The notes: a model not told the origin generated them from the letters alone. A stretch of 64,000 nt of DNA from Phytobacter palmae (GCA_900112785.1 FONB01000005.1:1-64000), one strand, 5' to 3'. Shown: positions 1 to 8,571, counted from the stretch's first letter. Program-made: numbers and translations.

Positions 1-2709
1 GACGCATACACAGTCATGAGGGATTTTGCGGCTATTTTCCGGGGGATGACGTACTGGGGCGGCAATCAGATTGTTGCTCTGGCTGATATGCCACGTGATG
101 TCGATTACAGCTATACCAATGCCAGCATAATTGATGATACTAAATTTGTTTATAGTAGCAGCACCTCCAAAACCCGTTATACCACTGCGCTGGTTTCATA
201 TTCAGACCCTGCGAATGCGTATTCCGATGCTATGGAACCTGTATTTGAACAGGATCTGGTGCGTCGCTTTGGCTTTAACCAGCTTGAACTGACAGCTATT
301 GGCTGCACCCGGCAATCCGAGGCAAACCGTAAGGGGCGCTGGGGCATTCTGACCAATAACAAAGACCGTGTGGTGACCTTCTCTGTCGGGCTCGACGGGA
401 ATATCCCGCAGCCGGGATACATCATTGCGGTCAGTGACAGGGACCTGGCTGGAAAAGTAACGGGTGGCCGCATCAGCGCGGTAAATGGTCGGGTACTGAC
501 GCTCGACCGTGTGCCGGATGCCGTGGCGGGTGATCGCATCATGGTGAACCTGCCGACAGGTGCATCACAGAACCGAACCATTCAGGCTGTCAGCGGTAAT
601 AAAGTCACCGTTTCGACGGTGTTCTCTACAACGCCAGAAGCCCAGGCGGTGTGGGTGGTTGAGTCAGATTCGCTTTATGCCCAGCAGTACCGCGTCGTCA
701 GTGTTACGGAAAATGACGACGGCACATTCACCATCGTGGGTGCCGCACACGACCCGGATAAATATGCTCGTATCGATACAGGTGCGATTATCGATCAGCG
801 CCCGGTAAGTGTCATTCCACCGGGCAATCAGTCTGCACCTTCGAATATCGTCATTTCCAGCTACGCCGTTGTGAATCAGGGGATCAGCCTGGAGACAATG
901 CGCGTCAGTTGGGACCAGGCACCAGACGCTATTTCGTATGAGGCCCAGTGGCGACGCAACGATGGCGACTGGGTGAACGTACCCCGCAGCTCTACCGCGT
1001 CGTTTGAGGTGCCAGCCATCTATACCGGACGTTATCTCGCGCGGGTGCGGGCTATTAACGCGGCTGAAATTTCCTCAGGCTGGGGATATTCAACCGAGAC
1101 AACACTGACCGGGAAAACGGGAAATCCGCCTAAACCTGTCGGTTTCACCGCATCAGACAATGTGGTTTTCGGTATTGAACTGAACTGGGGATTCCCTGCG
1201 AACACGGACGACACGCTGAAAACGGAAATTCAGTACAGCGCCACGGGTACGACTGATGATGCGGTTTTACTGGCGGACGTGCCTTATCCGCTACGCAAAT
1301 ATCAGCAGATGGGCCTCAAGGCGGGGCAGGTTTTCTGGTACCGCGCGCAACTGGTGGACAGGACCGGGAACGAGTCGGGTTACACCGACTGGGTGAGAGG
1401 GCAGGCCAGTGTTGATGTGTCTGATATCACTGATGCCGTGCTTGAGCAGATCAAGGATACCGAACTGTTCAAGGATCTGATTGAAAATGCCGTGGAGAGC
1501 AGTGAAAAGGTTGCTGAACTGGCAGAGGTTGTCAGTCAAAACGCCGACCAACTGGCGGCTGCAGTGGGCGCGAACCGGCAGACGGCAGAAGCCATCATTG
1601 GTAACGCACTGGCCATCGCTGATGTGGTGGTGAGGCAGTCGGCGCAGAACGGCGCAAACAGTGCCTCGTTCACTCAGTTGCGGGAGGTGATCGCCACCGA
1701 AACACAGGCCCGCGTTACGGACGTGACGCGCCTGGAGGCGAAAACCGACCAGAACGCGGCACAGGTAACGCAGCTCACGCAGGCGCTGGCTGACGAGACA
1801 CAAGCCCGCGCTACAGCGGTTGATACGCTGACGGCACAGACGGAGAATAATACCGCTAACGTAACCCAGCTCACACAGGCGGTGTCCACCCTCGACAGTT
1901 CTACCGCGTCCCGTTTCGACGAACTGTCAGGGAAAACGGCTAACGCCGCTGGTGGGGTGCAAAACACGGCGATTGCACTGATTCAGAACACACTGGCGCA
2001 GGTGAGCCAGCAGGTAAAACAGAGTGCGCAGTATGGTGCCAACGCGGCTGGCATTAATCGCGTTGATAATGTGATGGCCGATGCAACGAAAGCACTCAGC
2101 GAGTCGCTGAAAGCGCTGGATGCCACGGCTGGTGGCAATACATCAAACGTGACTGATTTTTCGAAAGCGATGGCGGATTTCAGCCTGGCGTCGGCGACGA
2201 AAATCAACTCACTGAGCGTCACGGTAAACGGCCAGGCTGCGGCAATTATCACTAACGCCCAGGCAGTAGCGGATATCAACGGCAACCTGAACGCGATGTA
2301 CAGCGTCAAAGTTGGCGTGGATGTGAACGGCGTGCAGTACGCGGCAGGGATGGGGCTGGGTGTCCAGAACACCCCGTCAGGCATGCAGTCACAGGTTATT
2401 TTCCTTGCTGACCGTTTCGCTGTGATGTCTCAGGCTGGTTCAGCCGTCACACTGCCGTTTGTTATTCAGAACGGCCAGACGTTTATCCGTGACACGTTTA
2501 TCCAGGACGGGACCATCACTAACGCAAAAATTGGGGCATATATTCAGTCGAATAATTTTGTCTCAGGCGGTTCTGGTTGGCGACTGAGCAAAGATGGCAC
2601 GTTTGAGCGCAACGCTGCAAATGGTTCCGGTCGCGTTGTTGATACAGGTACTTTACGGCTGGTATATGACGCAAACGGAACTCTACGAATCCGAGACGGG
2701 CTCTGGTAA
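1..2709 (+). CDS. Phage tail host-specificity protein J, C-terminal part (5' end outside window)
   Basis: This is the large baseplate/tip protein of a lambda-like siphophage tail. It binds the receptor on the host surface and guides DNA injection. The frame is already open at base 1, so the true start lies upstream and about 902 codons are visible. The start of the visible part resembles the conserved gpJ/TipJ phage-tail body. Fibronectin type III-like segments follow at roughly residues 280-480. From about 480 to 720 the protein is a long alanine/glutamine/threonine-rich coiled coil with repeated 'QSAQxGANxA' and 'TQARxTxV' units. A beta-rich tip domain ending in GLW closes the protein. It is the first of four closely spaced tail genes. 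The family is certain; the receptor cannot be told because the tip region is the variable part. Confidence 0.93.
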   Translation, partial: DAYTVMRDFAAIFRGMTYWGGNQIVALADMPRDVDYSYTNASIIDDTKFVYSSSTSKTRYTTALVSYSDPANAYSDAMEPVFEQDLVRRFGFNQLELTAIGCTRQSEANRKGRWGILTNNKDRVVTFSVGLDGNIPQPGYIIAVSDRDLAGKVTGGRISAVNGRVLTLDRVPDAVAGDRIMVNLPTGASQNRTIQAVSGNKVTVSTVFSTTPEAQAVWVVESDSLYAQQYRVVSVTENDDGTFTIVGAAHDPDKYARIDTGAIIDQRPVSVIPPGNQSAPSNIVISSYAVVNQGISLETMRVSWDQAPDAISYEAQWRRNDGDWVNVPRSSTASFEVPAIYTGRYLARVRAINAAEISSGWGYSTETTLTGKTGNPPKPVGFTASDNVVFGIELNWGFPANTDDTLKTEIQYSATGTTDDAVLLADVPYPLRKYQQMGLKAGQVFWYRAQLVDRTGNESGYTDWVRGQASVDVSDITDAVLEQIKDTELFKDLIENAVESSEKVAELAEVVSQNADQLAAAVGANRQTAEAIIGNALAIADVVVRQSAQNGANSASFTQLREVIATETQARVTDVTRLEAKTDQNAAQVTQLTQALADETQARATAVDTLTAQTENNTANVTQLTQAVSTLDSSTASRFDELSGKTANAAGGVQNTAIALIQNTLAQVSQQVKQSAQYGANAAGINRVDNVMADATKALSESLKALDATAGGNTSNVTDFSKAMADFSLASATKINSLSVTVNGQAAAIITNAQAVADINGNLNAMYSVKVGVDVNGVQYAAGMGLGVQNTPSGMQSQVIFLADRFAVMSQAGSAVTLPFVIQNGQTFIRDTFIQDGTITNAKIGAYIQSNNFVSGGSGWRLSKDGTFERNAANGSGRVVDTGTLRLVYDANGTLRIRDGLW

Positions 2710-2723
2710 AAACGGGAGGAGAG

Positions 2724-3029
2724 ATGCCCGGAGGTCTTCAATGCTGGGATGTCAATGGTAAGCTGGTGGTTGATATTGGCGATTACAACTCCAGGTATTT
2801 GGGCAGAACAACAGTATTTCTGGCAGAGAATGCAAATAGTGTTTCAGGGGTATTTCAGGGTCTCACTTTCTCTGGAAGTTTTGTTATTGTTGTATCAGCA
2901 GCCAGCACTTCATATTTCACTCCCGGTAATTTTGCGGCGCGAGCATTTGACGGTAGTTTTGGTGTATTCAGATTATCGTCTTACACCGCCGCTGTTACCC
3001 TGACACTGGATATGTATTCCTTCTTATGA
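2724..3029 (+). CDS. Small phage tail-tip accessory protein (101 aa)
   Basis: This 101-residue protein lies 14 bases after gene J, with a GGAGG-type ribosome site just before its ATG. It is in the same frame direction and its stop overlaps the next start (ATGA). I do not recognise a named family with certainty. Small beta-rich proteins in this place in Enterobacter and Klebsiella lambdoid prophages are usually annotated only as tail or hypothetical proteins. Its N-terminus carries a short pattern, G-x-Q-x-W-D-x-N-G-K-L-V, that recurs twice in the following protein. No signal peptide or membrane segment is seen. The position suggests a structural or assembly role at the tail tip; this is inference. 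Confidence 0.75.
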   Translation: MPGGLQCWDVNGKLVVDIGDYNSRYLGRTTVFLAENANSVSGVFQGLTFSGSFVIVVSAASTSYFTPGNFAARAFDGSFGVFRLSSYTAAVTLTLDMYSFL

Positions 3030-3673
3030 GCGGATATCAGGTTTTTAATTCAGCAGGTGCGCTGGTCATTGATTCTAATTACAAGGGAACGTATTTCCTC
3101 GATACTGTCGATTACACTGCAATAAGCGATATTGGTTTTTACAATATCACTTGCCAGTTGGGAAACTCATTAGACATGGGGTTTGTGAATGCAAGTGTTC
3201 CCCTTGATGATAGTCTCAGGTGGTTTAAACCAAACAACAATGCGAAGATGTTTTTTAGTGGTCCAGACTGGATGACTGCATCCGCTGGCTCAATGGCACG
3301 TACACGTAGTGACCAGCCCGTCATCAGTGGTTATCGGGACGTCTATAACTCAGCAGGTGTATTAGTATGGTCCGCTGCGATGGCTGCACGCATTCCGCGA
3401 ATACTGGGTTTCTTTGATATACCTCCAAACTTTGATTTGGACAATTCTGTATATTCCCAATATATAGGAGCCAATGTCTGGTTATGTGTCAGTTCGATTC
3501 CCGGCGGCAACATTTCCGATGATGGAACCGTGTCAGGGTATTCAGGACCATTTTTTAAATTTATTGATGGAACTCTTCAATGTCAGTGGGTGAACCGGCT
3601 TCAACAAACATGGGCTTCAACACTCAAACCTTATGGACTCAGAATTCCGTATGGTATTCTACCTAACCTTTAA
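3026..3673 (+). CDS. Phage tail-tip accessory protein (215 aa) with an internal motif repeat
   Basis: The start overlaps the previous stop by four bases, so the two genes are probably translationally coupled. The 215-residue product is beta-rich and has no signal peptide. It contains the pattern 'SGYxxxNSAGxLV' twice, near residues 2-15 and again near residues 97-113, and a related copy begins the preceding protein. This suggests that the two genes arose by duplication of a small beta-sandwich module. Cysteine and glycine near the C-terminus (FKFIDGTLQCQW) resemble the end of other small tail proteins. The function is not recognised. Its place between J and the fibre argues for a tail-tip or fibre-attachment role. 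Confidence 0.75.
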   Translation: MSGYQVFNSAGALVIDSNYKGTYFLDTVDYTAISDIGFYNITCQLGNSLDMGFVNASVPLDDSLRWFKPNNNAKMFFSGPDWMTASAGSMARTRSDQPVISGYRDVYNSAGVLVWSAAMAARIPRILGFFDIPPNFDLDNSVYSQYIGANVWLCVSSIPGGNISDDGTVSGYSGPFFKFIDGTLQCQWVNRLQQTWASTLKPYGLRIPYGILPNL

Positions 3674-3684
3674 CAGGCGCATAT

Positions 3685-3972
3685 ATGAAATATTGGTTGT
3701 TATTGGCAATGATCATTAGTAATGCAGCGCTTTCTAACAGCATAAATTATCCTGTAAGAGCAACTGCTTTACGCATAGAGGGAGAAGTCCAGGTGCTCTA
3801 TGACATTAATGACTCTGGATATACTGAAAATATCCGTGTCATTGAAGCCAGACCGAAAGATGTTTTTGAACGACAGGTCATGATGGATATATTGCGCTGG
3901 CGCTTTAAGCCAGGAGAACAGAAAAAAAATATCCCCCTAAAAGTATCATTCCAGATAAAACCCAATCTCTAA
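3685..3972 (+). CDS. Secreted stand-alone TonB C-terminal domain protein of the prophage
   Basis: The 95-residue product starts with a short signal peptide (KYW followed by a hydrophobic stretch to about residue 17). The rest aligns by eye with the periplasmic C-terminal domain of E. coli TonB. Shared points are YP-x-R-A-x-A-L-R-I-E-G-x-V-x-V, the turn before 'V-I-E-A-[RK]-P', 'FERQV' and 'RWRFKPG'. It lacks the cytoplasmic anchor and the proline-rich spacer of TonB, so it cannot transduce energy by itself. In the periplasm it could occupy TonB boxes of outer-membrane receptors or interact with TonB. The gene is 11 bases after its neighbour and is closed by an intrinsic terminator. A superinfection-exclusion role is speculative. 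Confidence 0.8.
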   Translation: MKYWLLLAMIISNAALSNSINYPVRATALRIEGEVQVLYDINDSGYTENIRVIEARPKDVFERQVMMDILRWRFKPGEQKKNIPLKVSFQIKPNL

Positions 3973-3993
3973 CCCGCTCCGGCGGGTTTTTTT
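3971..3993 (+). terminator. Intrinsic terminator after the TonB-like gene
   Basis: A 7-bp stem (AACCCGC pairing with GCGGGTT) with a 4-base loop is followed by seven T residues. It begins just before the stop codon of the TonB-like gene ends and sits directly before the tail-fibre gene. Readthrough or a separate promoter must therefore supply the fibre. Confidence 0.85.
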
Positions 3994-4008
3994 ATGCCTG
4001 GAGAAAAT

Positions 4009-5172
4009 ATGATTTACACAACTGGCACCATAGCCATCAGCGGCAATACGCTGACGGGTACTGGCACGAACTTTACAGCCGCAGGGTCATTGATCCGCGT
4101 TGGGTGCACTCTGGTCACTCTGGCAAACCCGGTACAGGTATTCCAGATAACGGCAATCAACAGCGCAACCCAGCTCACCGTAACGCCAGCGGCAAACCCG
4201 GCAATTGCAGCCGGTACCGCTTACGCCATCCTGCTGAGTGATTCGCTGAGCGTTGACGGACTGGCGCAGAATATCGCTGAGACACTGACACTATATCAGC
4301 GGAATATGAGCGGCTTCGCCGACGTGATGAACGGGGCGGGTGACGTCACTATCACGATTAACGGTGTAGCCATCATGGTTCCCGGTCAGAAGTCGCTGGC
4401 AAAAAAAGGGGCGAACTCCGATATCACCAGTCTGTCAGGGCTAACAACACCGCTCAGCCAGGGGCAGGGCGGGACGGGATTAACAAATCCGTTCGGCACC
4501 GTCGCCGGGTCATTTTGCCAGGGCAATGATTCGCGGCTGAATACAATTAACGGGAAAAGTGGCGGAATCATTACAGGGGACACCTACATTCGTGCCGCAT
4601 CACCTGCCACAACTCCCGCGACGGGGACAGAAACAGTGACCCCATTATTCAGCGCAGGCTGGTCAAGCGGCGTTTATCAGCAGGTGCAGGTTTTGTTTCA
4701 TGGTTCGGTGGTTCAGGGCAGTGGCTCACGCGCGATTATTGCGATTCAGACCAGTTCCACAGGGAATTACACGCGCTATGTGTTTGACCAGGGCGGTTCT
4801 GCGACTGCGCCGGGTTCGTGGATTGCAAACTCTGACGAGCGTCTGAAAACTGAAATCGAACGCATTGCGGACCCGCTTGAAAAAATGAAGATGATCCGTG
4901 GTGTTTCGTGGAAACGTCTGGACGGTGTCTCGCCTGGCATCGGGTTCATTGCTCAGGAGGTCCAGTCCGTATTCCCGGATAACGTTTTTGTCACTGGCAA
5001 CAGAGAGCTGGACGACGGTACCGTAATTAAAGATGTTCTGAGTCCTGACACGGCGGGTGTGGCGGCAGCGCTGCATCATGAGGCGATTCTGGCGTTAATG
5101 GTACAGATTGATGCATTGACGGCGCGCGTTGCTGAACTGGAGACAACAAAATCCGAGGTACCAGAGGCCTGA
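4009..5172 (+). CDS. Phage tail fibre with S74 intramolecular chaperone
   Basis: This side or central tail fibre has a C-terminal peptidase S74 domain that trimerises the fibre and then cleaves itself off. The N-terminus (MIYTTGT-I-A-ISG) is the usual start of this fibre family. I therefore place initiation at the ATG preceded by GGAG at 5 bases, not at the ATG five codons upstream inside the terminator's T-tract. The first 100 residues form the tail-attachment domain, followed by a low-complexity shaft. From about residue 275 the S74 signature appears: 'SDERLKTEIERI', 'GVSWKRLDG', 'IGFIAQEVQ', then a coiled coil 'EAILALMVQIDALTARVAELE'. The catalytic serine-aspartate pair (SDE) is present, so autocleavage is expected. 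The fibre probably binds surface polysaccharide or protein. Confidence 0.88.
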   Translation: MIYTTGTIAISGNTLTGTGTNFTAAGSLIRVGCTLVTLANPVQVFQITAINSATQLTVTPAANPAIAAGTAYAILLSDSLSVDGLAQNIAETLTLYQRNMSGFADVMNGAGDVTITINGVAIMVPGQKSLAKKGANSDITSLSGLTTPLSQGQGGTGLTNPFGTVAGSFCQGNDSRLNTINGKSGGIITGDTYIRAASPATTPATGTETVTPLFSAGWSSGVYQQVQVLFHGSVVQGSGSRAIIAIQTSSTGNYTRYVFDQGGSATAPGSWIANSDERLKTEIERIADPLEKMKMIRGVSWKRLDGVSPGIGFIAQEVQSVFPDNVFVTGNRELDDGTVIKDVLSPDTAGVAAALHHEAILALMVQIDALTARVAELETTKSEVPEA

Positions 5173-5260
5173 AAATTTACACTCCAACTAAGCACTTCAT
5201 TCAAATGGCGCTTTAACGCAAACTGCTCAATCTTCACTCACCCACAAACGAAGCGCTATC

Positions 5261-5303
5261 TTGATCATTTGTGCTTAAAAAACTACTGTATATAAAAACA
5301 GTA
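5261..5303 (+). promoter_or_regulatory. umuDC promoter with LexA (SOS) box
   Basis: A textbook LexA operator, TACTGTATATAAAAACAGTA, occupies 5284-5303. It is identical to the operator I know from E. coli umuDC. A -35 TTGATC at 5261-5266 and a -10 TACTGT at 5284-5289 are 17 bases apart, so LexA would cover the -10. The box ends 16 bases before the chosen umuD ATG. Confidence 0.92.
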
Positions 5304-5319
5304 TAAGTGGGTGTGTCGT

Positions 5320-5760
5320 ATGCAATTCATCAAACCAGCCGATTTTCCGCGCGCAGTTGTCGCGCTACCTTTGTTCAGTGACCTTGTTCCGTGCGGATTT
5401 CCGAGTCCCGCAGCGGATTATGTTGAGCAGAGAATTGATTTGAACGAACTTCTCATTCATCACCCCAGCGCGACGTATTTCGTCAAAGCCAGTGGTGACT
5501 CGATGATCGAAGCTGGAATCAGCGAAGGAGATTTGCTGGTGGTGGATAGCTCTCGTACTGCTCAGCATGGCGATATCGTCATCGCTGCGGTAGACGGTGA
5601 ATTTACAGTGAAACGACTGCAACTCCGACCAACGATTCAACTGAATCCAATGAACAGCTCATATCAACCGATTCGAGTGACAAGCGAGGACACACTCGAC
5701 ATTTTTGGAGTGGTGACCTTTATCGTGAAAGCGGTGGTTAACCTTGTTCGCGCTCTGTGA
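5320..5760 (+). CDS. umuD: UmuD, SOS mutagenesis protein, LexA-like self-cleaving
   Basis: UmuD cleaves itself on RecA filaments to give UmuD', which joins UmuC to form DNA polymerase V for translesion synthesis. The 146-residue protein matches E. coli UmuD along its whole length. The cleavage site Cys25-Gly26, the catalytic Ser61 (in GDSM) and Lys98 (in FTVKRL) are all present. The ATG was chosen because MQFIKPAD aligns with the E. coli N-terminus; a GTG three codons upstream is also open. The C-terminus runs about seven residues past the E. coli end ([11 protein letters not shown] instead of VKAMR), which makes it overlap umuC by 17 bases. It is controlled by the LexA box just upstream and is carried by the prophage, so it may be additional to a chromosomal copy. 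Confidence 0.95.
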   Translation: MQFIKPADFPRAVVALPLFSDLVPCGFPSPAADYVEQRIDLNELLIHHPSATYFVKASGDSMIEAGISEGDLLVVDSSRTAQHGDIVIAAVDGEFTVKRLQLRPTIQLNPMNSSYQPIRVTSEDTLDIFGVVTFIVKAVVNLVRAL

Positions 5761-7009
5761 CGTCAATTCGTTTTACGCGTCCTGCGAAACCGTGTTTCGA
5801 CCTGATTTGAAAGGGAGACCAGTCGTTGTTTTATCAAATAATGACGGTTGCGTAATAGCCAGGAGCGCTGAGGCGAAACCGTTCGTTGTAATGGGCGAAC
5901 CTTACTTCAAACAGAAAGATATGTTCAAAAAGCACGGAATCGTAGCGTTCAGTAGCAACTACGAGCTTTACGCTGATATGAGCCACCGGGTGATGACTAC
6001 GCTGGAAGAGATGTCACCGCGCGTGGAAATATACTCAATCGATGAAGCTTTTTGTGACCTGACGGGTGTCCGTAATTGCCGGGTGTTGGAGGAGTTTGGG
6101 CGTGAGATTCGCGCAACCGTTCTGCAGCGTACTCACCTGACAGTAGGTGTCGGAATCGCACCAACAAAGACTCTGGCGAAACTGGCGAACCATGCCGCCA
6201 AAAAATGGCAAAAGCAGACTGGCGGGGTAGTTGACCTGTCAAATGTTGATCGCCAGCGGCGGCTGATGGCCCTGGTTCCGGTTGAGGACGTCTGGGGAGT
6301 GGGGCGGCGCATCACCAAAAAGCTTAATGCGATGGGTGTTAAAACAGCCCTCGATTTATCCGAGCAAAGCACCTGGGTAATCCGTAAACACTTTAATGTG
6401 GTGCTGGAGCGAACCATCCGGGAGCTACGCGGAGAGCCCTGCCTCGAACTGGAGGAGTTTGCCCCGGCCAAACAGGAGATAGTTTGTTCACGCTCTTTCG
6501 GCGGTCGTATCACCGACTATGACGAAATGAGGCAGGCAATATGCAGCTACGCGGCCCGCGCATCAGAAAAACTTCGTAGTGAACATCAGTATTGCCGCTT
6601 TATTTCTGCGTTCGTGAAAACGAGCCCGTTCGCGCTTAACGAACCCTATTACGGTAACAGTGCCTCAGTGAAGCTGCTGACTCCAACGCAGGACAGCAGG
6701 GACATAATCGGTGCGGCAACGCGCTGCCTGGACAAAATCTGGCGTGATGGTCATCGGTACCAGAAAGCCGGAGTTATGCTGGGCGACTTTTTCAGTCAGG
6801 GCGTAGCGCAGTTGAATTTGTTCGACGACAACGCACCGCGTCGTGACAGCGAACAACTGATGACATTGTTAGATCAGCTAAATGCCAAAGAAGGAAAAGG
6901 CACACTGTATTTCGCTGGGCAGGGCATCCAGCAACAGTGGCAGATGAAGAGGGAGATGCTCTCGCCGCGTTATACGACGAGATTTTCTGATTTACCGATT
7001 GTCAGGTGA
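5744..7009 (+). CDS. umuC: UmuC, catalytic subunit of DNA polymerase V (TTG start)
   Basis: UmuC is the Y-family polymerase that copies past DNA lesions with UmuD'2 and RecA. The 421 residues match the 422 of E. coli UmuC throughout. They include the palm metal ligands D6 and the 'SIDEAF' Asp-Glu pair, the finger motif '[11 protein letters not shown]', the little-finger region, and the beta-clamp motif 'QLNLFDD' near residue 360. The reading frame has a stop a few codons upstream, and the only plausible initiator is TTG exactly where the family's MFALCDVN begins. Initiation therefore probably depends on coupling to the overlapping umuD. One residue is missing relative to E. coli after 'EAK', away from the catalytic residues. 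The gene appears functional. Confidence 0.95.
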   Translation: MFALCDVNSFYASCETVFRPDLKGRPVVVLSNNDGCVIARSAEAKPFVVMGEPYFKQKDMFKKHGIVAFSSNYELYADMSHRVMTTLEEMSPRVEIYSIDEAFCDLTGVRNCRVLEEFGREIRATVLQRTHLTVGVGIAPTKTLAKLANHAAKKWQKQTGGVVDLSNVDRQRRLMALVPVEDVWGVGRRITKKLNAMGVKTALDLSEQSTWVIRKHFNVVLERTIRELRGEPCLELEEFAPAKQEIVCSRSFGGRITDYDEMRQAICSYAARASEKLRSEHQYCRFISAFVKTSPFALNEPYYGNSASVKLLTPTQDSRDIIGAATRCLDKIWRDGHRYQKAGVMLGDFFSQGVAQLNLFDDNAPRRDSEQLMTLLDQLNAKEGKGTLYFAGQGIQQQWQMKREMLSPRYTTRFSDLPIVR

Positions 7010-7505
7010 GGGAATTTGCCTCACGAAACAAAGATTGCTTGCCAGTAGGTGACGTGCTTAGTGTTTTGAAGCCCCTACGGTGCAGCATGTCTGCCATTTG
7101 GCTGGAGTCTGAGAAACAAGTTGCTTGAAACGGATGTTGAGGATAGGCAGTAAGCCACTCATCAAGTATGAGTTTAGCAAAGCCTTTCCCCCTGAACTCC
7201 GAATTGATATTAACGGCGCGAATTTCGAGGACTGGCTGGTCAATTGGTCCACGAGCAACCATTAACCAAATGAAACCGATCTGCTTTTCATCTGCCTCAC
7301 GGATCAGAATATACAAATAATGCCCTGTGTATTCTCCTGATTCACCACGCCTGATTACGTCCCTCAATTGTACTTCTAATACTTTGCCTTTTCGCGGATC
7401 GAGAAATTCTTTCGAAAAGTTGCCGGTTTTAGCTCCCTTAGTTAACTCATCCATGATAAATGGCATGTCTTTGAGAGTGACAGCCCGTTGATAATAACCA
7501 GCCAT
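7002..7505 (-). CDS. GNAT-family N-acetyltransferase (167 aa)
   Basis: This predicted acetyl-CoA-dependent transferase has an unknown substrate. The ATG was chosen for an AAGGAGG ribosome site eight bases upstream; the longer open frame lacks one. GNAT features are the beta-4 strand ending in '[26 protein letters not shown]', which holds the acetyl-CoA pyrophosphate loop (R-x-x-G-K/G-x-A), followed by a helix and a C-terminal 'DMLHRRGFK'. Its 3' end overlaps the 3' end of umuC by eight bases on the opposite strand. It is divergent from none and follows the SRAP gene in the same direction with a gap of 32 bases, so the two may be co-transcribed. In the prophage it is cargo rather than a structural gene. 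Confidence 0.82.
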   Translation of the reverse strand: MAGYYQRAVTLKDMPFIMDELTKGAKTGNFSKEFLDPRKGKVLEVQLRDVIRRGESGEYTGHYLYILIREADEKQIGFIWLMVARGPIDQPVLEIRAVNINSEFRGKGFAKLILDEWLTAYPQHPFQATCFSDSSQMADMLHRRGFKTLSTSPTGKQSLFREANSLT

Positions 7506-7537
7506 GTACTGGCCCTCCTTATTGGCAATATTGAGGC

Positions 7538-8209
7538 TTATGATATAGGCATTATGAGGCCAGAACTTTGATTTTTTACGTTCCCAACAGAGCGATCTAC
7601 GGCATGCCATGTAAAGTGGTCTGCTGGAACAGCCCCCTCGGCTGCGATTCTTCCCGCCTCCTTCCCACCAATATCCTGTCGCATCCATTCCATGGCCGCT
7701 TCCGGCGTCAATACCAACGGTCTCCTGTCGTGAATATCGACCATGCCTTTATCTGCAGCGGAAGTCACAATGAGAAACCCCTCAGCCTCGTCGCCACGTT
7801 CGAACGGGGCGCTGCCGATCGCTGCCATGAAAATCGGTTGACCGCCGGCGCGGTGAATGAAGTAGGGCTGTTTCTTGTCACCTTCCTTTTTCCATTCAAA
7901 CCAGCCGTCAGCGAAACAAATAGCCCGACCATGCTGCCATAGTGGTTTAAACATTCTGCTGGTGGCTGCTGTCTCGACGCGAGCATTAATCAATGGTGCT
8001 TTATCCCACCACCCGGGTGCGTAACCCCAGATCACAGGATCAAGATGTAGTTTCTCGTCACGTTCACTGAGTAGGAGAACTTTCGTGCCAGGAGCGACGT
8101 TATACCGGCCAATCGGCTCGGGGTCATAAGCTATGTCGCGTTCGGCTTCTTCCGCTAGGTATACCAGATATTCTTCACGCGTTTGCGCTTGGGCAAATCG
8201 TCCGCACAT
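7538..8209 (-). CDS. SRAP-domain protein (YedK/HMCES family), abasic-site DNA crosslinker
   Basis: SRAP proteins form a thiazolidine crosslink between Cys2 and abasic sites in single-stranded DNA and so shield them from cleavage. The start is fixed by chemistry: the Met before 'CGRFAQ' must be the initiator so that Cys2 becomes N-terminal. A TGGAGG site lies five bases before it. Visible active-site residues are Cys2, the 'RYNVAPG' loop with Asn, 'WGYAPGWW', 'NARVET', the glutamate in 'CFADGWFEWKK', and the histidine in 'MVDIHDRRP'. The length (223 aa) is that of E. coli YedK. The neighbourhood with umuDC suggests a prophage DNA-damage-tolerance set. It could be called yedK, but here it is in a prophage, so I leave the symbol empty. 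Confidence 0.93.
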   Translation of the reverse strand: MCGRFAQAQTREEYLVYLAEEAERDIAYDPEPIGRYNVAPGTKVLLLSERDEKLHLDPVIWGYAPGWWDKAPLINARVETAATSRMFKPLWQHGRAICFADGWFEWKKEGDKKQPYFIHRAGGQPIFMAAIGSAPFERGDEAEGFLIVTSAADKGMVDIHDRRPLVLTPEAAMEWMRQDIGGKEAGRIAAEGAVPADHFTWHAVDRSVGNVKNQSSGLIMPIS

Positions 8210-8453
8210 GTGCACCTCCAGCCAGTTAGACTGAAAGTATAGAGGAAGAGAGAAAAGCGGTGCGCACCGGTAAGCGGATCAAGATTTACAAGGTAATCTG
8301 ATAATGAAGTGTTCTTGTATCTACGTAAAGACTGGGTGTTCAGCTTTAAGAATTTGACAGGGGTATTACTATCATTTTGCTATTGTTTTACCATGCGCAT
8401 ATTTTTGGCATAAAAAAAACCAACCATAAGAGCTTGGTTTAGTTAGGGAATTT

Positions 8454-8501
8454 TGGTCGGCACGAGAGGATTTGAATCTCTGCCCCCTGACACCCCATGA
8501 C
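8454..8501 (-). pseudogene. 3' fragment of tRNA-Pro(GGG) (proL-like), degenerate att-like relic
   Basis: Read on the minus strand, these bases match the 3' half of the tRNA-Pro with GGG anticodon: anticodon-loop CATGGGGTG, variable region, T-loop TTCAAAT, and acceptor end CGTGCCGACCA. The 5' half is absent. The T-stem closing pair is damaged (A opposite C), and several T-arm bases differ from the functional gene as I remember it. A hairpin followed by T residues (minus strand, 8443 down to 8412) lies just downstream, as for a real tRNA terminator. tRNA 3' fragments are typical of integrase attachment sites. Here it is inside the prophage, so it may be an attP relic or the scar of a nested element. 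Confidence 0.7.
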
Positions 8502-8571
8502 AAAACGGCAGACCAAAGATAAAATATGCTCATTACACATTTATTTACAAGGTATAACGTAGAGAAAAATC

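Noticed and set aside
1291..1803. Long minus-strand frame inside protein J
   Set aside because: Shadow of the coding strand; histidine/cysteine/arginine-rich composition and no ribosome site.
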